64,000 bases of DNA from Yersinia pekkanenii. GTDB lineage: Bacteria; Pseudomonadota; Gammaproteobacteria; Enterobacterales; Enterobacteriaceae. The position numbers and the translations under genes were made by a program. Each line of letters begins with the position of its first letter. Position 1 is the stretch's first letter. Positions 19,665-29,530 of the stretch are shown here, in pieces. The notes below the pieces were generated by a model. The model saw nothing but the letters and a program-made list of their open reading frames with translations, searched no databases and was not told the origin of the DNA. Where the stretch lies: assembly GCF_001152565.1 (NCBI RefSeq), contig NZ_CQAZ01000002.1, positions 9,656 to 73,655 of the forward strand. The letters run 5' to 3'.

Positions 19665-20270
19665 ATGGCGATCAAGACGTCAAAAACTCAATCTATAAAA
19701 TGTAGAAGCCGTAAATGGATGTCGGGTTGGCTGGGTTTAGGGGCTTTGTTACTTTCTGGTTGTGTGACGATCCCCCCCGCGATTCAAGGTACAACGGCGA
19801 CACCACAGCAAAATCTTAATTTGGTCAGGACCTCACCGCAGGTATTTATCGGTCAGGAGGCGCGTTTCGGCGGCACGGTGATTAATGTGACCAACGAGCC
19901 GCATCGCACCCGGTTGGAGATTGCCAGCGTACCTTTGGATTCCGGTGCCCGGCCTATTTTAGGCGAACCCTCACAGGGGCGGCTGATTGCCTATATCAAT
20001 GGTTTCCTTGAACCGGTTGATTTTCGTGGTCATTTGGTCACTGTTGTCGGGCCAATTGTCGGTGTGGAAGCGGGTAAAATTGGCATGACACCTTATAATT
20101 TTGTGGTGATCAACGCCACGGGTTACAAACGTTGGAATCTTGAACAACAAGTCATTATGCCACCTACCATGGGCCCTTGGGGGTATCATAACCCTGCAAT
20201 GTGGGGGCCGGGATGGGGAGGGTGGTATAACCCAGGGCCAGCGCAGATACAAACTATTGTCACGGAATAG
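19665..20270 (+). CDS. yeaY: Slp-family outer membrane lipoprotein YeaY
   Basis: A 201-residue lipoprotein precursor with a lysine/arginine-rich N-terminus, a hydrophobic segment and lipobox LLSGC (Cys near residue 33), so it is lipidated and probably sent to the outer membrane. The body matches the Slp/YeaY family ([37 protein letters not shown]). The C-terminus is rich in Trp, Gly and Pro ([14 protein letters not shown]), more so than I recall for E. coli YeaY. Its position between tsaB and fadD is conserved. Function is not established beyond a starvation or stationary-phase association of Slp. Confidence 0.88.
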   Translation: MAIKTSKTQSIKCRSRKWMSGWLGLGALLLSGCVTIPPAIQGTTATPQQNLNLVRTSPQVFIGQEARFGGTVINVTNEPHRTRLEIASVPLDSGARPILGEPSQGRLIAYINGFLEPVDFRGHLVTVVGPIVGVEAGKIGMTPYNFVVINATGYKRWNLEQQVIMPPTMGPWGYHNPAMWGPGWGGWYNPGPAQIQTIVTE

Positions 20271-20323
20271 TGAGTTTGTGTCATAGCTTGTAGGCAATAA
20301 AGGGGATGGGATTAATCGAAAAG

Positions 20324-20348
20324 GGCGCTGATTTCAGCGCCTTTTTTT
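20324..20348 (+). terminator. Rho-independent terminator of yeaY
   Basis: GGCGCTGA, two-base loop, TCAGCGCC, then seven T residues. It lies about 55 bases after yeaY. Confidence 0.9.
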
Positions 20349-20542
20349 ACCGCTATTTTACGCAGAGTTAGATATAAAAAGAATTTATAATCAAATGGTT
20401 ACATTATTTTTATTGTGAAATTAAAATAAAGCTTTGATTTTATTGGTTTTTATTGGGTGAAGTTGGTCGGCCCGATTATTTTGGCAATCTCAGCACCAGA
20501 AAATAGTGACGCATATCTCAACCTCAACATTGTTTAAAAGCA

Positions 20543-20560
20543 AACTGGTAAGCTGAGTTA
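20543..20560. promoter_or_regulatory. Putative FadR operator upstream of fadD
   Basis: AACTGGTAAGCTGAGTTA resembles the FadR site recalled for E. coli fadD (AGCTGGTATGATGAGTTA), and fadR itself is in this window. It lies about 75 bases before the fadD start. Apart from this and the yeaY terminator, the 360-base yeaY-fadD gap is AT-rich with nothing else recognised. Confidence 0.65.
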
Positions 20561-20632
20561 AAATTTTGTTAAAGTTCTGGTATGAATTCGCGACTTACTC
20601 TGGCGTTCAATAATAATTTAAGGAGTCCTACC

Positions 20633-22327
20633 TTGGAAAAAGTATGGCTAAAGCGTTATCCGGCGGATGTCCCAGCAGAGATTGACCCGGATCGCTATTC
20701 TTCTTTGGTGGAAATGTTTGAGAACGCCGCATTGCGCTATGCGGACCAACCTGCGTTCATCAATATGGGGGAGGTGCTCACCTTCCGTAAGTTGGAAGAG
20801 CGTAGCCGCGCGTTTGCCGCCTATTTGCAACAAGGTTTGGGGTTACAAAAAGGTGACCGTGTCGCATTGATGATGCCTAATCTGTTGCAATACCCTATCG
20901 CTTTGTTTGGTATTCTGCGCGCCGGTATGGTGGTGGTGAATGTTAACCCACTGTATACCCCGCGAGAGTTGGAGCATCAGCTCAATGATAGCGGCGCTGC
21001 GGCTATCATCATAGTTTCAAATTTTGCCCATACATTGGAAAAAATTGTCTTTAAAACCCAAGTCAAACATGTGATTTTAACCCGTATGGGTGATCAACTG
21101 TCGCCGGCAAAAGGGACACTGGTTAATTTTGTGGTGAAATACATCAAGCGACTGGTGCCGAAATACTATTTACCTGATGCTATTTCGTTCCGTTCCGTGC
21201 TGCAAAAAGGCCGTCGCCTGCAATATGTTAAGCCGGATGTCATCAATACTGACATGGCTTTTTTGCAATATACTGGCGGTACCACCGGTGTGGCGAAAGG
21301 AGCGATGTTGACACATCGAAATATGCAGTCGAACCTGGAGCAGGCGAAAGCGGCTTATGCGCCATTGCTGCAACCGGGTCGCGAGTTGGTGGTGACGGCG
21401 CTGCCCCTCTATCACATCTTTGCTTTAACCATGAACTGTTTGTTGTTTATCGAGTTGGGCGGGCGCAGTTTGTTGATAACCAATCCTCGTGATATTCCGG
21501 GAATGGTAAAAGAGCTAAGCCACTATCCATTTACCGCAATGACAGGCGTGAATACCTTATTTAATGCCCTGTTAAACAATGAAGAATTTACCAAGTTGGA
21601 TTTTTCTTCCCTACGTCTTTCCGTTGGGGGCGGCATGCCGGTGCAGAAAGCCGTTGCTGAACGATGGGAAAAACTGACGGGTAAGCACTTGCTGGAAGGC
21701 TATGGTCTGACTGAGTGCTCACCGTTAGTCACTGGCAATCCTTATGATTTGAAACACTACAGTGGCAGTATTGGCCTGCCAGTGCCTTCTACGGATGTAC
21801 GGCTGGTTGATGATGAGGGCAAAGATGTAGCATTAGGAGAACCGGGCGAACTATGGGTGCGTGGCCCGCAAGTTATGTTAGGCTATTGGCAGCGGCCAGA
21901 AGCTACCGATGAAGTTCTTAAAGATGGCTGGTTGGCAACGGGTGATATCGCGACACTTGATGAACAAGGCTTTCTGCGGATCGTTGATCGTAAAAAAGAC
22001 ATGATTCTGGTTTCTGGTTTTAACGTCTACCCCAATGAGGTTGAAGATGTGGTTGCGTTACACCCTAAAGTCCTGGAGTCTGCTGCGGTTGGGGTGCCTA
22101 ACGAGGTCTCCGGTGAGACAGTAAAACTGTTTGTCGTGAAAAAAGATGCGTCACTGACACCTGAAGAGTTGCTAACCCATTGCCGACGCTACCTTACAGG
22201 GTATAAAGTACCAAGAATAATAGAGTTCCGTGACGAATTACCTAAATCGAATGTCGGTAAAATTCTGCGCAGGGAACTACGTGACGAACAAGTTAAGGCT
22301 AAGGGTTGCGATCAAGACGCGGCCTAA
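20633..22327 (+). CDS. fadD: Long-chain fatty acid-CoA ligase FadD
   Basis: FadD activates long-chain fatty acids to acyl-CoA at the inner face of the membrane, coupling their uptake to beta-oxidation and to FadR control. The 564-residue protein has the AMP-binding P-loop [13 protein letters not shown], the adenylate motif YGLTECSPL and the C-terminal fatty acyl-CoA synthetase signature DGWLATGDI followed by [16 protein letters not shown]. The start is a TTG at 20633 with AGGAG 8 bases upstream, matching the TTG start and N-terminus of E. coli fadD; an ATG at 20582 would add 17 residues without a ribosome binding site. Confidence 0.95.
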   Translation: MEKVWLKRYPADVPAEIDPDRYSSLVEMFENAALRYADQPAFINMGEVLTFRKLEERSRAFAAYLQQGLGLQKGDRVALMMPNLLQYPIALFGILRAGMVVVNVNPLYTPRELEHQLNDSGAAAIIIVSNFAHTLEKIVFKTQVKHVILTRMGDQLSPAKGTLVNFVVKYIKRLVPKYYLPDAISFRSVLQKGRRLQYVKPDVINTDMAFLQYTGGTTGVAKGAMLTHRNMQSNLEQAKAAYAPLLQPGRELVVTALPLYHIFALTMNCLLFIELGGRSLLITNPRDIPGMVKELSHYPFTAMTGVNTLFNALLNNEEFTKLDFSSLRLSVGGGMPVQKAVAERWEKLTGKHLLEGYGLTECSPLVTGNPYDLKHYSGSIGLPVPSTDVRLVDDEGKDVALGEPGELWVRGPQVMLGYWQRPEATDEVLKDGWLATGDIATLDEQGFLRIVDRKKDMILVSGFNVYPNEVEDVVALHPKVLESAAVGVPNEVSGETVKLFVVKKDASLTPEELLTHCRRYLTGYKVPRIIEFRDELPKSNVGKILRRELRDEQVKAKGCDQDAA

Positions 22328-22353
22328 CTTAACGGCGTCACCCCATCATCATC

Positions 22354-22381
22354 AACAACGCCGGTCATCACCGGCGTTGTT
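22354..22381 (+). terminator. Hairpin downstream of fadD
   Basis: A perfect 12-bp inverted repeat, AACAACGCCGGT and ACCGGCGTTGTT, with loop CATC, 27 bases after fadD. The T run is interrupted (TGTGTTTG). Confidence 0.8.
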
Positions 22382-22421
22382 GTGTTTGTCATAGACTAAC
22401 GACTATATAGAGAATGACGTT

Positions 22422-23543
22422 TTGAATTATCAGTTGATCATGACTAACAGTGCGTTGCAGCAGGTCTGCGAACAAGCCCGGGCACATACTCATGTTGCGC
22501 TGGATACCGAGTTTGTCAGAACACGCACCTACTACCCTCAGTTGGGCCTGATTCAACTGTATGACGGTGAACAACTTTCACTGATTGACCCATTGCCTAT
22601 CACTGAATGGCAACCCTTTAGTGAGTTGTTGCAAGATTTGAATGTAGTGAAGTATCTGCATGCCGGTAGTGAAGATCTTGAGGTGTTTTTGAATGCCTTT
22701 GACAGAATGCCAACACCGATGATTGATACTCAGGTATTGGCGGCATTTTCTGGTCGCACGTTATCATGCGGTTTTGCCATGTTGGTTAATGAGTTTGAAG
22801 GGGTCGAGCTAGATAAAAGTGAATCGCGCACCGACTGGATTGCCCGCCCATTGAGTGAAAAGCAGTGCGATTATGCGGCAGCCGACGTGTTCTATCTATT
22901 ACCTTTGGCGGCTAAATTAGTTGACGCTACCGACGCTGCAGGGCATATGGATGCGGCTATTGATGAATGCCAGCTACTGTGCCGCCGCCGTAGTGAGACA
23001 CTTGACCCGCAACTGGCATACCGCGAAATTACCAATGCCTGGCAACTCCGTGGGTATCAACTGGCTTGTTTGCAGAAACTGGCTGAGTGGCGGCTGCGTC
23101 AGGCGCGTGAGCGTGATCTGGCGGTTAACTTCGTGGTGCGGGAAGAGAACCTCTGGCAAGTGGCCCGTTATCAGCCAACTTCATTGGGTGAACTGGATTC
23201 TCTGGGCCTGAGTGGGCAGGAGATTCGCTATCATGGGCGTACCTTGTTGGCGCTGGTGGCTGAGGGGAATGCTGTACCTGAGGATCAACTCCCACCACCG
23301 GTCATAAACTTGATTGACCAGCCCGGTTACAAGAAAGTCTTTAAAGATATTAAAGCGTTGATTCTGTCGGTCAGTGAGCGCAGCGGGCTTAGCAGCGAGT
23401 TACTGGCATCACGTCGACAAATAAACCAATTACTCAGTTGGCATTGGAAATTGAAGTTAACTGATAGTCAGCCTGAATTATTAAGCGGTTGGCGTGGTGA
23501 TTTATTGTCCAGGGAATTGACCGAAATTTTACAGCAGTATTAA
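22422..23543 (+). CDS. rnd: Ribonuclease D
   Basis: RNase D is a 3'-5' exoribonuclease that trims tRNA and other stable RNA ends. The 373-residue protein has the three DEDD exonuclease motifs (LDTEFVRT, KYLHAGSEDLEVF, DYAAADVFYL) and two C-terminal HRDC domains (around 210-290 and 295-373). It starts at TTG 22422, in agreement with the TTG start of E. coli rnd, where translation is kept weak. It faces minE. Confidence 0.94.
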   Translation: MNYQLIMTNSALQQVCEQARAHTHVALDTEFVRTRTYYPQLGLIQLYDGEQLSLIDPLPITEWQPFSELLQDLNVVKYLHAGSEDLEVFLNAFDRMPTPMIDTQVLAAFSGRTLSCGFAMLVNEFEGVELDKSESRTDWIARPLSEKQCDYAAADVFYLLPLAAKLVDATDAAGHMDAAIDECQLLCRRRSETLDPQLAYREITNAWQLRGYQLACLQKLAEWRLRQARERDLAVNFVVREENLWQVARYQPTSLGELDSLGLSGQEIRYHGRTLLALVAEGNAVPEDQLPPPVINLIDQPGYKKVFKDIKALILSVSERSGLSSELLASRRQINQLLSWHWKLKLTDSQPELLSGWRGDLLSRELTEILQQY

Positions 23544-23549
23544 TCAATA

Positions 23550-23580
23550 TTCAGAGTGAGGGAACAAACTTCACTCTGAA
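23550..23580 (+). terminator. Stem-loop downstream of rnd
   Basis: TTCAGAGTGA and TCACTCTGAA form a perfect 10-bp stem around an 11-base loop; the following T run is weak. Confidence 0.6.
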
Positions 23581-23716
23581 TGTTTCAGTTTTAATTCATC
23601 AGTACGTTATGGATAACTGAAATAGGGATTAAAACTTTTTTGTTTGAGCCTATTACTTGGGTGTAAATGGTTAACTGTTTCAATAAGACTGGATATATAC
23701 ACAGCCAACTGAAAGG

Positions 23717-23750
23717 AATTCCCCCCTGTAAATAAATACAGAGGGGAATT
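23717..23750 (-). terminator. Stem-loop downstream of minE
   Basis: AATTCCCC...CTGTA and TACAG...GGGGAATT form an imperfect stem of about 13 bp with an AATAAA loop, 13 bases beyond the minE stop on its strand. Confidence 0.6.
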
Positions 23751-23762
23751 ATTGCGAAGAAA

Positions 23763-24032
23763 TCATTTAGGTGTTTCTTCCGTTTCCGGTAATGTCACGT
23801 TAAGTTCAAGTACCGAAATATCATCTCCTTTCTGCTCAAATTGTACATGCAGCATTTCAGGATCGATCTGGATATATTTACAAATAACCGCCAAAATATC
23901 GCGTTTCAAGTCAGGCAAATAATGGGGCTCACTGTCCCCACGACGACGCTCAGCGACGATAATTTGCAGCCGTTCCTTGGCTATATTGGCTGTCGGTTTT
24001 TTGCGGGACAGAAAAAAGTCTAACAAAGCCAT
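23763..24032 (-). CDS. minE: Cell division topological specificity factor MinE
   Basis: MinE binds MinD at the membrane, stimulates its ATPase and drives pole-to-pole oscillation of the MinCD division inhibitor. The 89-residue protein has the N-terminal amphipathic membrane-binding and anti-MinCD segment ([28 protein letters not shown]) and the C-terminal dimerisation domain. It is the last gene of minCDE, starting 3 bases after minD. Confidence 0.97.
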
Positions 24033-24035
24033 GGT

Positions 24036-24848
24036 TTATCCCCCAAAAAGGCGTTTTAGGAAGCCCTTCTTCTCTTCTTCAATGAAGCGGAAGGGGCGTT
24101 CTTCTCCTAGCAAACGGTCAACGGTATCGTCATAAGCTTTACCGGCATCTGACTCTTTATCCAGAATCACAGGTTCGCCTTGGTTCGAGGCGCGCAGTAC
24201 CGATTGATCTTCTGGAATAACGCCAACCAGTGGGATCCTCAGGATATCGAGGACATCTTCCATGCTAAGCATATCGCCGCGATTAACACGCCCTGGATTG
24301 TAACGGGTCAACAGCAGATGTTCTTTAATTGGTTCCTGGCCTCGTTCAGCCCGGCGTGACTTAGATGACAATATCCCAAGAATACGGTCTGAGTCACGAA
24401 CTGAGGAAACTTCAGGGTTAGTGGTGATAACCGCTTCGTCAGCAAAATACAGGGCCATCAAGGCTCCGCTTTCGATACCGGCAGGGGAGTCACAGACCAC
24501 AAACTCGAAATTCATTTCGCCAAGATCGTTTAAAATCTTTTCAACCCCTTCTTTGGTCAGGGCGTCTTTGTCTCGGGTCTGAGAGGCGGGCAAAATATAC
24601 AAATTATCGGTACGCTTATCTTTTATTAATGCCTGGTTCAACGTGGCATCACCTTGAATAACATTAACAAAATCATAAACGACTCGGCGCTCACATCCCA
24701 TAATCAAGTCTAGGTTACGCAGACCGATATCGAAATCGATCACGACGGTTTTTTTACCTTTTTGGGCCAAACCGGTGGCGATAGCCGCGCTTGATGTGGT
24801 CTTGCCGACGCCCCCTTTACCCGATGTAACAACAATAATGCGTGCCAT
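24036..24848 (-). CDS. minD: Septum site-determining ATPase MinD
   Basis: MinD is the membrane-bound ATPase that recruits MinC and MinE. The 270-residue protein has the deviant Walker A KGGVGKTTS, switch motif CDSPAGIESGA and a C-terminal membrane-targeting amphipathic helix (GFLKRLFGG). It is in an operon between minC (25-base gap) and minE. Confidence 0.98.
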   Translation of the reverse strand: MARIIVVTSGKGGVGKTTSSAAIATGLAQKGKKTVVIDFDIGLRNLDLIMGCERRVVYDFVNVIQGDATLNQALIKDKRTDNLYILPASQTRDKDALTKEGVEKILNDLGEMNFEFVVCDSPAGIESGALMALYFADEAVITTNPEVSSVRDSDRILGILSSKSRRAERGQEPIKEHLLLTRYNPGRVNRGDMLSMEDVLDILRIPLVGVIPEDQSVLRASNQGEPVILDKESDAGKAYDDTVDRLLGEERPFRFIEEEKKGFLKRLFGG

Positions 24849-24873
24849 GAAATGGATTCCTTGTCAAAAGGGC

Positions 24874-25560
24874 TTAATTTAAAGGTTGTATAGTTAATGC
24901 GTTATCCAGCAGATGCAGACGCGCGGCCTGACCAAAATAGCCGCTCGGGATCTGATCACTTAACCAGTATTGCCCTGCGATAGAGACTAGTTCAGCACCC
25001 AGATGCGTGCAAAAAATTTGGCATTGGGCGTCACCTGATGCACCTGCTAGCGCACGGCCTCGCATCATTCCATAGATATGAATATTGCCATCGGCAATTA
25101 ATTCAGCGCCGGCACTGACACTGCTAATAACAATCAAATCGCAATTACGGGCATAAATCTGTTGGCCGGAACGGACAGGCGTGTTGATGATGCGTGTTTG
25201 GGTAGGAACGTTTTCCGGCGGGCTGGTAACTGGCTCGGGTGCCATTTTCTGGCCTTTGCCTTCACTCAGTAACGGTAACCCTGCTCGTGCTATCGCCCGT
25301 TTTTGACGCTCATCCTGACAACCACTGATGCCAACAATACGCAGACCCGCTGAAGTGACAGCCTGTTGGATATCTTTCCAGTTTGCACCGTTAGGTAACG
25401 TTGCAACGTTAATCACAACCGGGGCGTTTTTCAGGAAAGCGGGGGCTTGGTCCACCTTTTCCTGCAATGCCTGACGGATTACCTCCGGTCTTGAATCATG
25501 TAAATGAATGACCGACAGGGTAAAACTACTGCCTTTTAACTCGATTGGCGATTGTGACAT
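24874..25560 (-). CDS. minC: Septum site-determining protein MinC
   Basis: MinC blocks FtsZ assembly away from midcell. The 228-residue protein has the N-terminal FtsZ-inhibiting domain, a variable proline-rich linker (about residues 105-125) and the C-terminal beta-helix that binds MinD and FtsZ ([20 protein letters not shown]). First gene of minCDE. Confidence 0.97.
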   Translation of the reverse strand: MSQSPIELKGSSFTLSVIHLHDSRPEVIRQALQEKVDQAPAFLKNAPVVINVATLPNGANWKDIQQAVTSAGLRIVGISGCQDERQKRAIARAGLPLLSEGKGQKMAPEPVTSPPENVPTQTRIINTPVRSGQQIYARNCDLIVISSVSAGAELIADGNIHIYGMMRGRALAGASGDAQCQIFCTHLGAELVSIAGQYWLSDQIPSGYFGQAARLHLLDNALTIQPLN

Positions 25561-26136
25561 CTATCCTGACTCAGTTTCAGCTACGTTTAATCCCCAGAAT
25601 ATCATTCGGGGGTACAATATTCTGATGTTCCCAAGCATGTTATAGGTAATATAAAAATAAATCTATCCGTATCAATATATTGAAATCTTAAGGTCACAAT
25701 GACTCCAGTCTGACAAGAAATTACAGCATAACTTCCGCTTATTCGCTAGCCCCAGAGCCTCTATATTGGCTTGTTATCACTGCTGTTCTTGAGTTGTGTA
25801 TTTTTTCAACAATTTGATTTGCTTCATCTCGGGTTACGTTCACCCATAAAAGACATTGTTTTTTATCGAATGTGGTGATTTTTTTATCACGCAGAGTGGT
25901 TTTTTATAAAATAGAGTAATAGCTCTCCCGTATTATCACTTTTAAGGTGATGAAATAGAGTGGTTGAAGGCTGTTATTATCGGATATTCGAAATACCTTG
26001 GCGTATTATTTCAGAAAATTCTCACTCAGTTGTTGGCAAATCCTGAGATCCCGTAAGTGTCGTATAGCCTGGCGTGTTATAATACCCAACTAATTATGCA
26101 GTCTTATTATTGAATTCATCAAATAGAGTCCAGAAC
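25561..26136. other. Divergent intergenic region minC-ycgL
   Basis: This 576-base AT-rich gap holds the promoters of minCDE (leftward) and ycgL (rightward). A TATAAT hexamer at 26078-26083 is a candidate -10 for ycgL, with no strong -35. No gene or repeat was seen. Confidence 0.5.
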
Positions 26137-26415
26137 ATGCTTTGTGCTATCTATAGAAGCCCGAAACGGGATCAGACTTACCTTTATATTGAAAAGAAAG
26201 ATGATTTTTCTAGCGTCCCGGCTGAGTTACTCGCCAGCTTTGGCAAGCCGCAATTTGCCATGCTACTTTCATTAAATGAACGTAAGACCTTAGCGACTGC
26301 CGATATTGAGAAGGTGAAACACGCGCTGGTTGATCAGGGTTTTTATCTGCAAGTCCCGCCGCCGCCTGAAAGTTTGTTGAAAATGCATTTGGGCGAAAGC
26401 AAAGCATCAGTTTGA
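26137..26415 (+). CDS. ycgL: YcgL domain-containing protein
   Basis: A 92-residue protein of the YcgL family (UPF0745), strongly conserved with E. coli YcgL ([34 protein letters not shown]). Function is unknown. The ATG at 26137 fits the family N-terminus; an ATG at 26110 in frame is possible. Its place beside min, ycgM and ycgN is conserved. Confidence 0.88.
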   Translation: MLCAIYRSPKRDQTYLYIEKKDDFSSVPAELLASFGKPQFAMLLSLNERKTLATADIEKVKHALVDQGFYLQVPPPPESLLKMHLGESKASV

Positions 26416-26543
26416 TTTTTAATTAAAACTGCCTGCCTTTGTGGCATCCATTGTGATAATAAATAGGATGTTACGGTATCAAACTCAACTTATTTTAAAT
26501 TTCCAGCTCCTCCCCGGCTGTGGTTTTATCAAGGAACGCGTCG

Positions 26544-27632
26544 ATGAAATTGTCAATGATTGCAGTTGCTCTGGCGACGCTGATCTCAGTGGGATGTGCC
26601 AATGAAAATTCGGCAGCCCCAATGCCAGCGGATACAAAGGCAACCGCAGCAGCACAATCTATGCTAAGACCGCCAACTGCCGCCAATAAAAACACTACCA
26701 CCACCTTATCTCAACAGGGGCGGGATCCGGCACAGTTTCCTGCTTATGTTGAACAGTTGAAAGCACAAGCCCACGCACAAGGGATCAGTAAAGCAACTAT
26801 TGATAAAGCCTTTGCAAATATTCATTTTGTGGATCGGGTGATCCAATCTGATCGCAATCAGTTAGAGAAGAAAGTGACACTGGATGATTACCTTGCCAGA
26901 GTTCTGACCGCCAGAAAGATAGCGCAAGGTAAAGAGATCTATCAGCGCTATCAGCCTCAGTTATCACCCGTGGCAGCGCGTTATGGCGTGCCTGAGCGCT
27001 ATATTGTGGCACTCTGGGGCATGGAAAGTGGTTTTGGTAAGATCCAGGGTAAAGAGGATGTGATTTCTGCTTTATCAACATTGGCCTTTGAAGGCCGACG
27101 AGAAGCGTTCTTCACCAAAGAATTGATAGCTGCGCTGGACATTATTCAACAAGGTAAGGTTGACGATCCACAATTGAAAGGATCGTGGGCCGGTGCGATG
27201 GGGCAAAGCCAGTTTATGCCGAGTTCTTTCCTTACCTATGGTGCTGACGGTGATGGTGATGGAAAAATCGATATTTGGAATAATATCGATGATGTATTTG
27301 CTTCTACTGCTAACTATTTGTCTACTGAAGGTTGGAAACCCGGCATCGGTTGGGGCCAGGAAGCAAAATTGCCGGAAGGATTCAATATTGAGCTGGCGGG
27401 GTTGAAAGATAACCAGGCTAAGACGGTTGCTCAGTGGCAGCAACTTGGGGTGACGCCGATATCGGGGGGCAACAAGGCTGATTCAAACTTACAGGCTTGG
27501 GTGATCGTTCCCGATGATGTGCAAGGGCGGGCGTTTCTGGTTTATGATAATTTTCGCACCATTATGCACTGGAACCGTTCTTATTATTTCGCCATCAGTA
27601 TTGGTATGATGGCGGATGGCATAAGCCAATAA
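26544..27632 (+). CDS. MltB-family lytic murein transglycosylase
   Basis: A 362-residue exported enzyme that would cleave peptidoglycan glycan strands to 1,6-anhydroMurNAc ends. The N-terminus has a hydrophobic segment and ends ISVGC near residue 18, a somewhat atypical lipobox (Ser at -3), so lipidation is probable rather than certain. A low-complexity Ala/Thr linker follows. The SLT fold has the catalytic glutamate in LWGMESGFGKIQG, and the family stretches GSWAGAMGQSQFMPSSF and DGDGDGKIDIWNNIDDV. The ATG at 26544 follows AAGGA. It is not the mltB locus of E. coli, so it may be a paralogue. Confidence 0.85.
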   Translation: MKLSMIAVALATLISVGCANENSAAPMPADTKATAAAQSMLRPPTAANKNTTTTLSQQGRDPAQFPAYVEQLKAQAHAQGISKATIDKAFANIHFVDRVIQSDRNQLEKKVTLDDYLARVLTARKIAQGKEIYQRYQPQLSPVAARYGVPERYIVALWGMESGFGKIQGKEDVISALSTLAFEGRREAFFTKELIAALDIIQQGKVDDPQLKGSWAGAMGQSQFMPSSFLTYGADGDGDGKIDIWNNIDDVFASTANYLSTEGWKPGIGWGQEAKLPEGFNIELAGLKDNQAKTVAQWQQLGVTPISGGNKADSNLQAWVIVPDDVQGRAFLVYDNFRTIMHWNRSYYFAISIGMMADGISQ

Positions 27633-27731
27633 GGGTTATGGTCAAAGAATAGTGATATGCATGGTGGTGTCACTGCGGCAAGTGTTCATCGTGATGGAAA
27701 TTCAGCAGGGTGTAAATTCAAGGGAGGCGAT

Positions 27732-28388
27732 ATGTATCAACATAGAGACTGGCAAGGGGCTTTGCTGGATTTTCCAGTGAGTAAAGTGGTTTGCGTAGGC
27801 AGTAACTATGCCGAACATATTAAAGAAATGGGGAGTACAGCGTCAGTTGAGCCGGTGCTGTTTATCAAGCCTGAAACGGCATTATGTGATATTCGTCAGC
27901 CGGTCTCTATCCCAAAAGATTTCGGGGCGGTACACCATGAAGTCGAATTGGCCGTCTTGATCGGTACGCCGTTAAAACAAGCCAGTGAAGATAGGGTGGC
28001 CCGTGCGATTGTCGGGTATGGCGTGGCGTTGGATTTAACCCTGCGTGAGTTGCAATCCGGCTTGAAAAAGGCCGGCCAGCCGTGGGAAAAGTCCAAAGCA
28101 TTTGATGGCTCTTGCCCGATTTCCGGCTTTATACCGGTGGCAGAATTTGGCGATGCGCAACAGGTTGATTTATCGCTGATAATTAACGATGAAATCCGCC
28201 AGCAGGGCAATACTCGCGACATGATAACCCCGATCATTCCGCTGATCAGTTATATTAGCCGCTTCTTTACCTTACGCGCTGGCGATATTATTCTCACCGG
28301 TACCCCACAGGGCGTAGGGCCAATGACGTCGGGTGATATGCTTAAAGTTATGTTGAATGGCAAGACGTTGAGTACCCGCATAATCTAA
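27732..28388 (+). CDS. ycgM: Fumarylacetoacetate hydrolase-family protein YcgM
   Basis: A 218-residue FAH-superfamily protein matching E. coli YcgM. The family metal ligands are visible in HHEVELAVLIG, and SRFFTLRAGDIILTGTPQGVGP is the usual C-terminal signature. Relatives hydrolyse acylpyruvates or decarboxylate oxaloacetate, so one of these reactions is likely. The ATG at 27732 after GGGAGG gives the E. coli N-terminus MYQHRDWQGALL; an ATG at 27657 is rejected. Confidence 0.9.
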   Translation: MYQHRDWQGALLDFPVSKVVCVGSNYAEHIKEMGSTASVEPVLFIKPETALCDIRQPVSIPKDFGAVHHEVELAVLIGTPLKQASEDRVARAIVGYGVALDLTLRELQSGLKKAGQPWEKSKAFDGSCPISGFIPVAEFGDAQQVDLSLIINDEIRQQGNTRDMITPIIPLISYISRFFTLRAGDIILTGTPQGVGPMTSGDMLKVMLNGKTLSTRII

Positions 28389-28491
28389 AGAAAACTCTGC
28401 TGCTTGTGCCATAAGGCCGGGCGGCAAGGCTTGCATCTGACCGCCAAAGCGTCTATAACCACCGGTTCATTTATTCTTACTGGATACCGAC

Positions 28492-28938
28492 ATGTCACAA
28501 CTTCCTTTTTGGCAACAAAAAACACTCGCTGAAATGTCAGATAGTGAATGGGAATCACTGTGTGACGGATGCGGGCAATGTTGTTTGAATAAATTGATCG
28601 ATGAGGACACGGATGAAATATATTTCACCAATGTGGCCTGCGATCAGCTCAATATTAAAACCTGTCAATGCCGCAACTATGAGCACCGATTTGAATTAGA
28701 AGAGGATTGCATCAAGTTAACCCGCGAAAATCTGGTTACTTTTGATTGGTTGCCGCCTACATGCGCTTACCGTTTAATCGGGGAAGGCCGTGGTTTACCT
28801 AATTGGCATCCACTATTAACCGGTTCAAAATCGGCGATGCACGGTGAACGGATCTCGGTACGCCATATTGCAGTACGTGAAAGCGACGTTATCGACTGGC
28901 AAGACCACATTTTGAATAAACCGCAGTGGGCCAAGTAG
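28492..28938 (+). CDS. ycgN: Cysteine-rich protein YcgN (UPF0260)
   Basis: A 148-residue protein with a cysteine pattern of the YkgJ type: CDGCGQCC near residues 24-31, then C in VACDQL, CQCRNY and later ones, consistent with metal or Fe-S binding. It matches E. coli YcgN throughout. Function unknown. The pair ycgM-ycgN is conserved. Confidence 0.88.
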   Translation: MSQLPFWQQKTLAEMSDSEWESLCDGCGQCCLNKLIDEDTDEIYFTNVACDQLNIKTCQCRNYEHRFELEEDCIKLTRENLVTFDWLPPTCAYRLIGEGRGLPNWHPLLTGSKSAMHGERISVRHIAVRESDVIDWQDHILNKPQWAK

Positions 28939-29004
28939 CACGTACCTGTTAACCAGCCCGATATGGCATACTGACGCCGAAATTTAACCAAGAAACTTAA
29001 TAAA

Positions 29005-29361
29005 ATGAAATATTCAACATTAGCCGCTGTTATCGTCGGCATCTCCGCGACTTTAGGTAGTCTTTCGCACCCGGTGCAGGCTGCTGGAGCCTCACTCATT
29101 AACCTTGATTGCAAATTGAAAGAGGGGGGCGGTCTTTCAGCGGTATTGGATGGCCCGAATCAACAACTGACTATCGATAACTCAGTGTTTCAGTTTGTAA
29201 AAGTTAATCCGGAAGGTCAGGGTGAGGCGTTAATCTTCCAGAAAGAAAATAGCCAGGAGCACGTTATTGCTTCTCTCAACATCTCCGTAATGCCCATTCG
29301 TCTGGCGATTGTTGATGGTGAGCAGGCCAATCAGTATATTTGTACGCACACCAAAGCTTAA
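29005..29361 (+). CDS. Small exported protein of unknown function
   Basis: A 118-residue protein with a clear signal peptide (cleavage likely after VQA at about residue 26). The mature part has two cysteines (in NLDCKL and QYICTH) near its ends that could form a disulfide in the periplasm. I do not recognise the family with confidence; E. coli has an exported protein, YcgJ, in the same neighbourhood, but sequence agreement is not established. A strong terminator follows. Confidence 0.7.
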   Translation: MKYSTLAAVIVGISATLGSLSHPVQAAGASLINLDCKLKEGGGLSAVLDGPNQQLTIDNSVFQFVKVNPEGQGEALIFQKENSQEHVIASLNISVMPIRLAIVDGEQANQYICTHTKA

Positions 29362-29385
29362 CTGGTTTATAATCGGATCAAAATG

Positions 29386-29412
29386 AGGCTGCCTTATGGC
29401 GGCCTTTTTTTG
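29386..29412 (+). terminator. Rho-independent terminator after the small exported protein
   Basis: AGGCTGCC, loop TTAT, GGCGGCCT, then a run of T. Confidence 0.9.
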
Positions 29413-29530
29413 TTGTAGCTCTTTTTTGTTTGTAAATCCGATTAAACCAACGGAGGGTTTAATCCTTAGTCGACCCTGAAGTTACCCACAACGTAGTAAC
29501 GTGAGTCCTCTATCTGGAGAGTTAAATAGT

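Noticed and set aside
29501-29530. GTG start for the LpxA-like protein
   Set aside because: The TTG at 29531 has GGAGAG upstream and gives exactly the E. coli LpxA start and length, though the GTG cannot be fully excluded.
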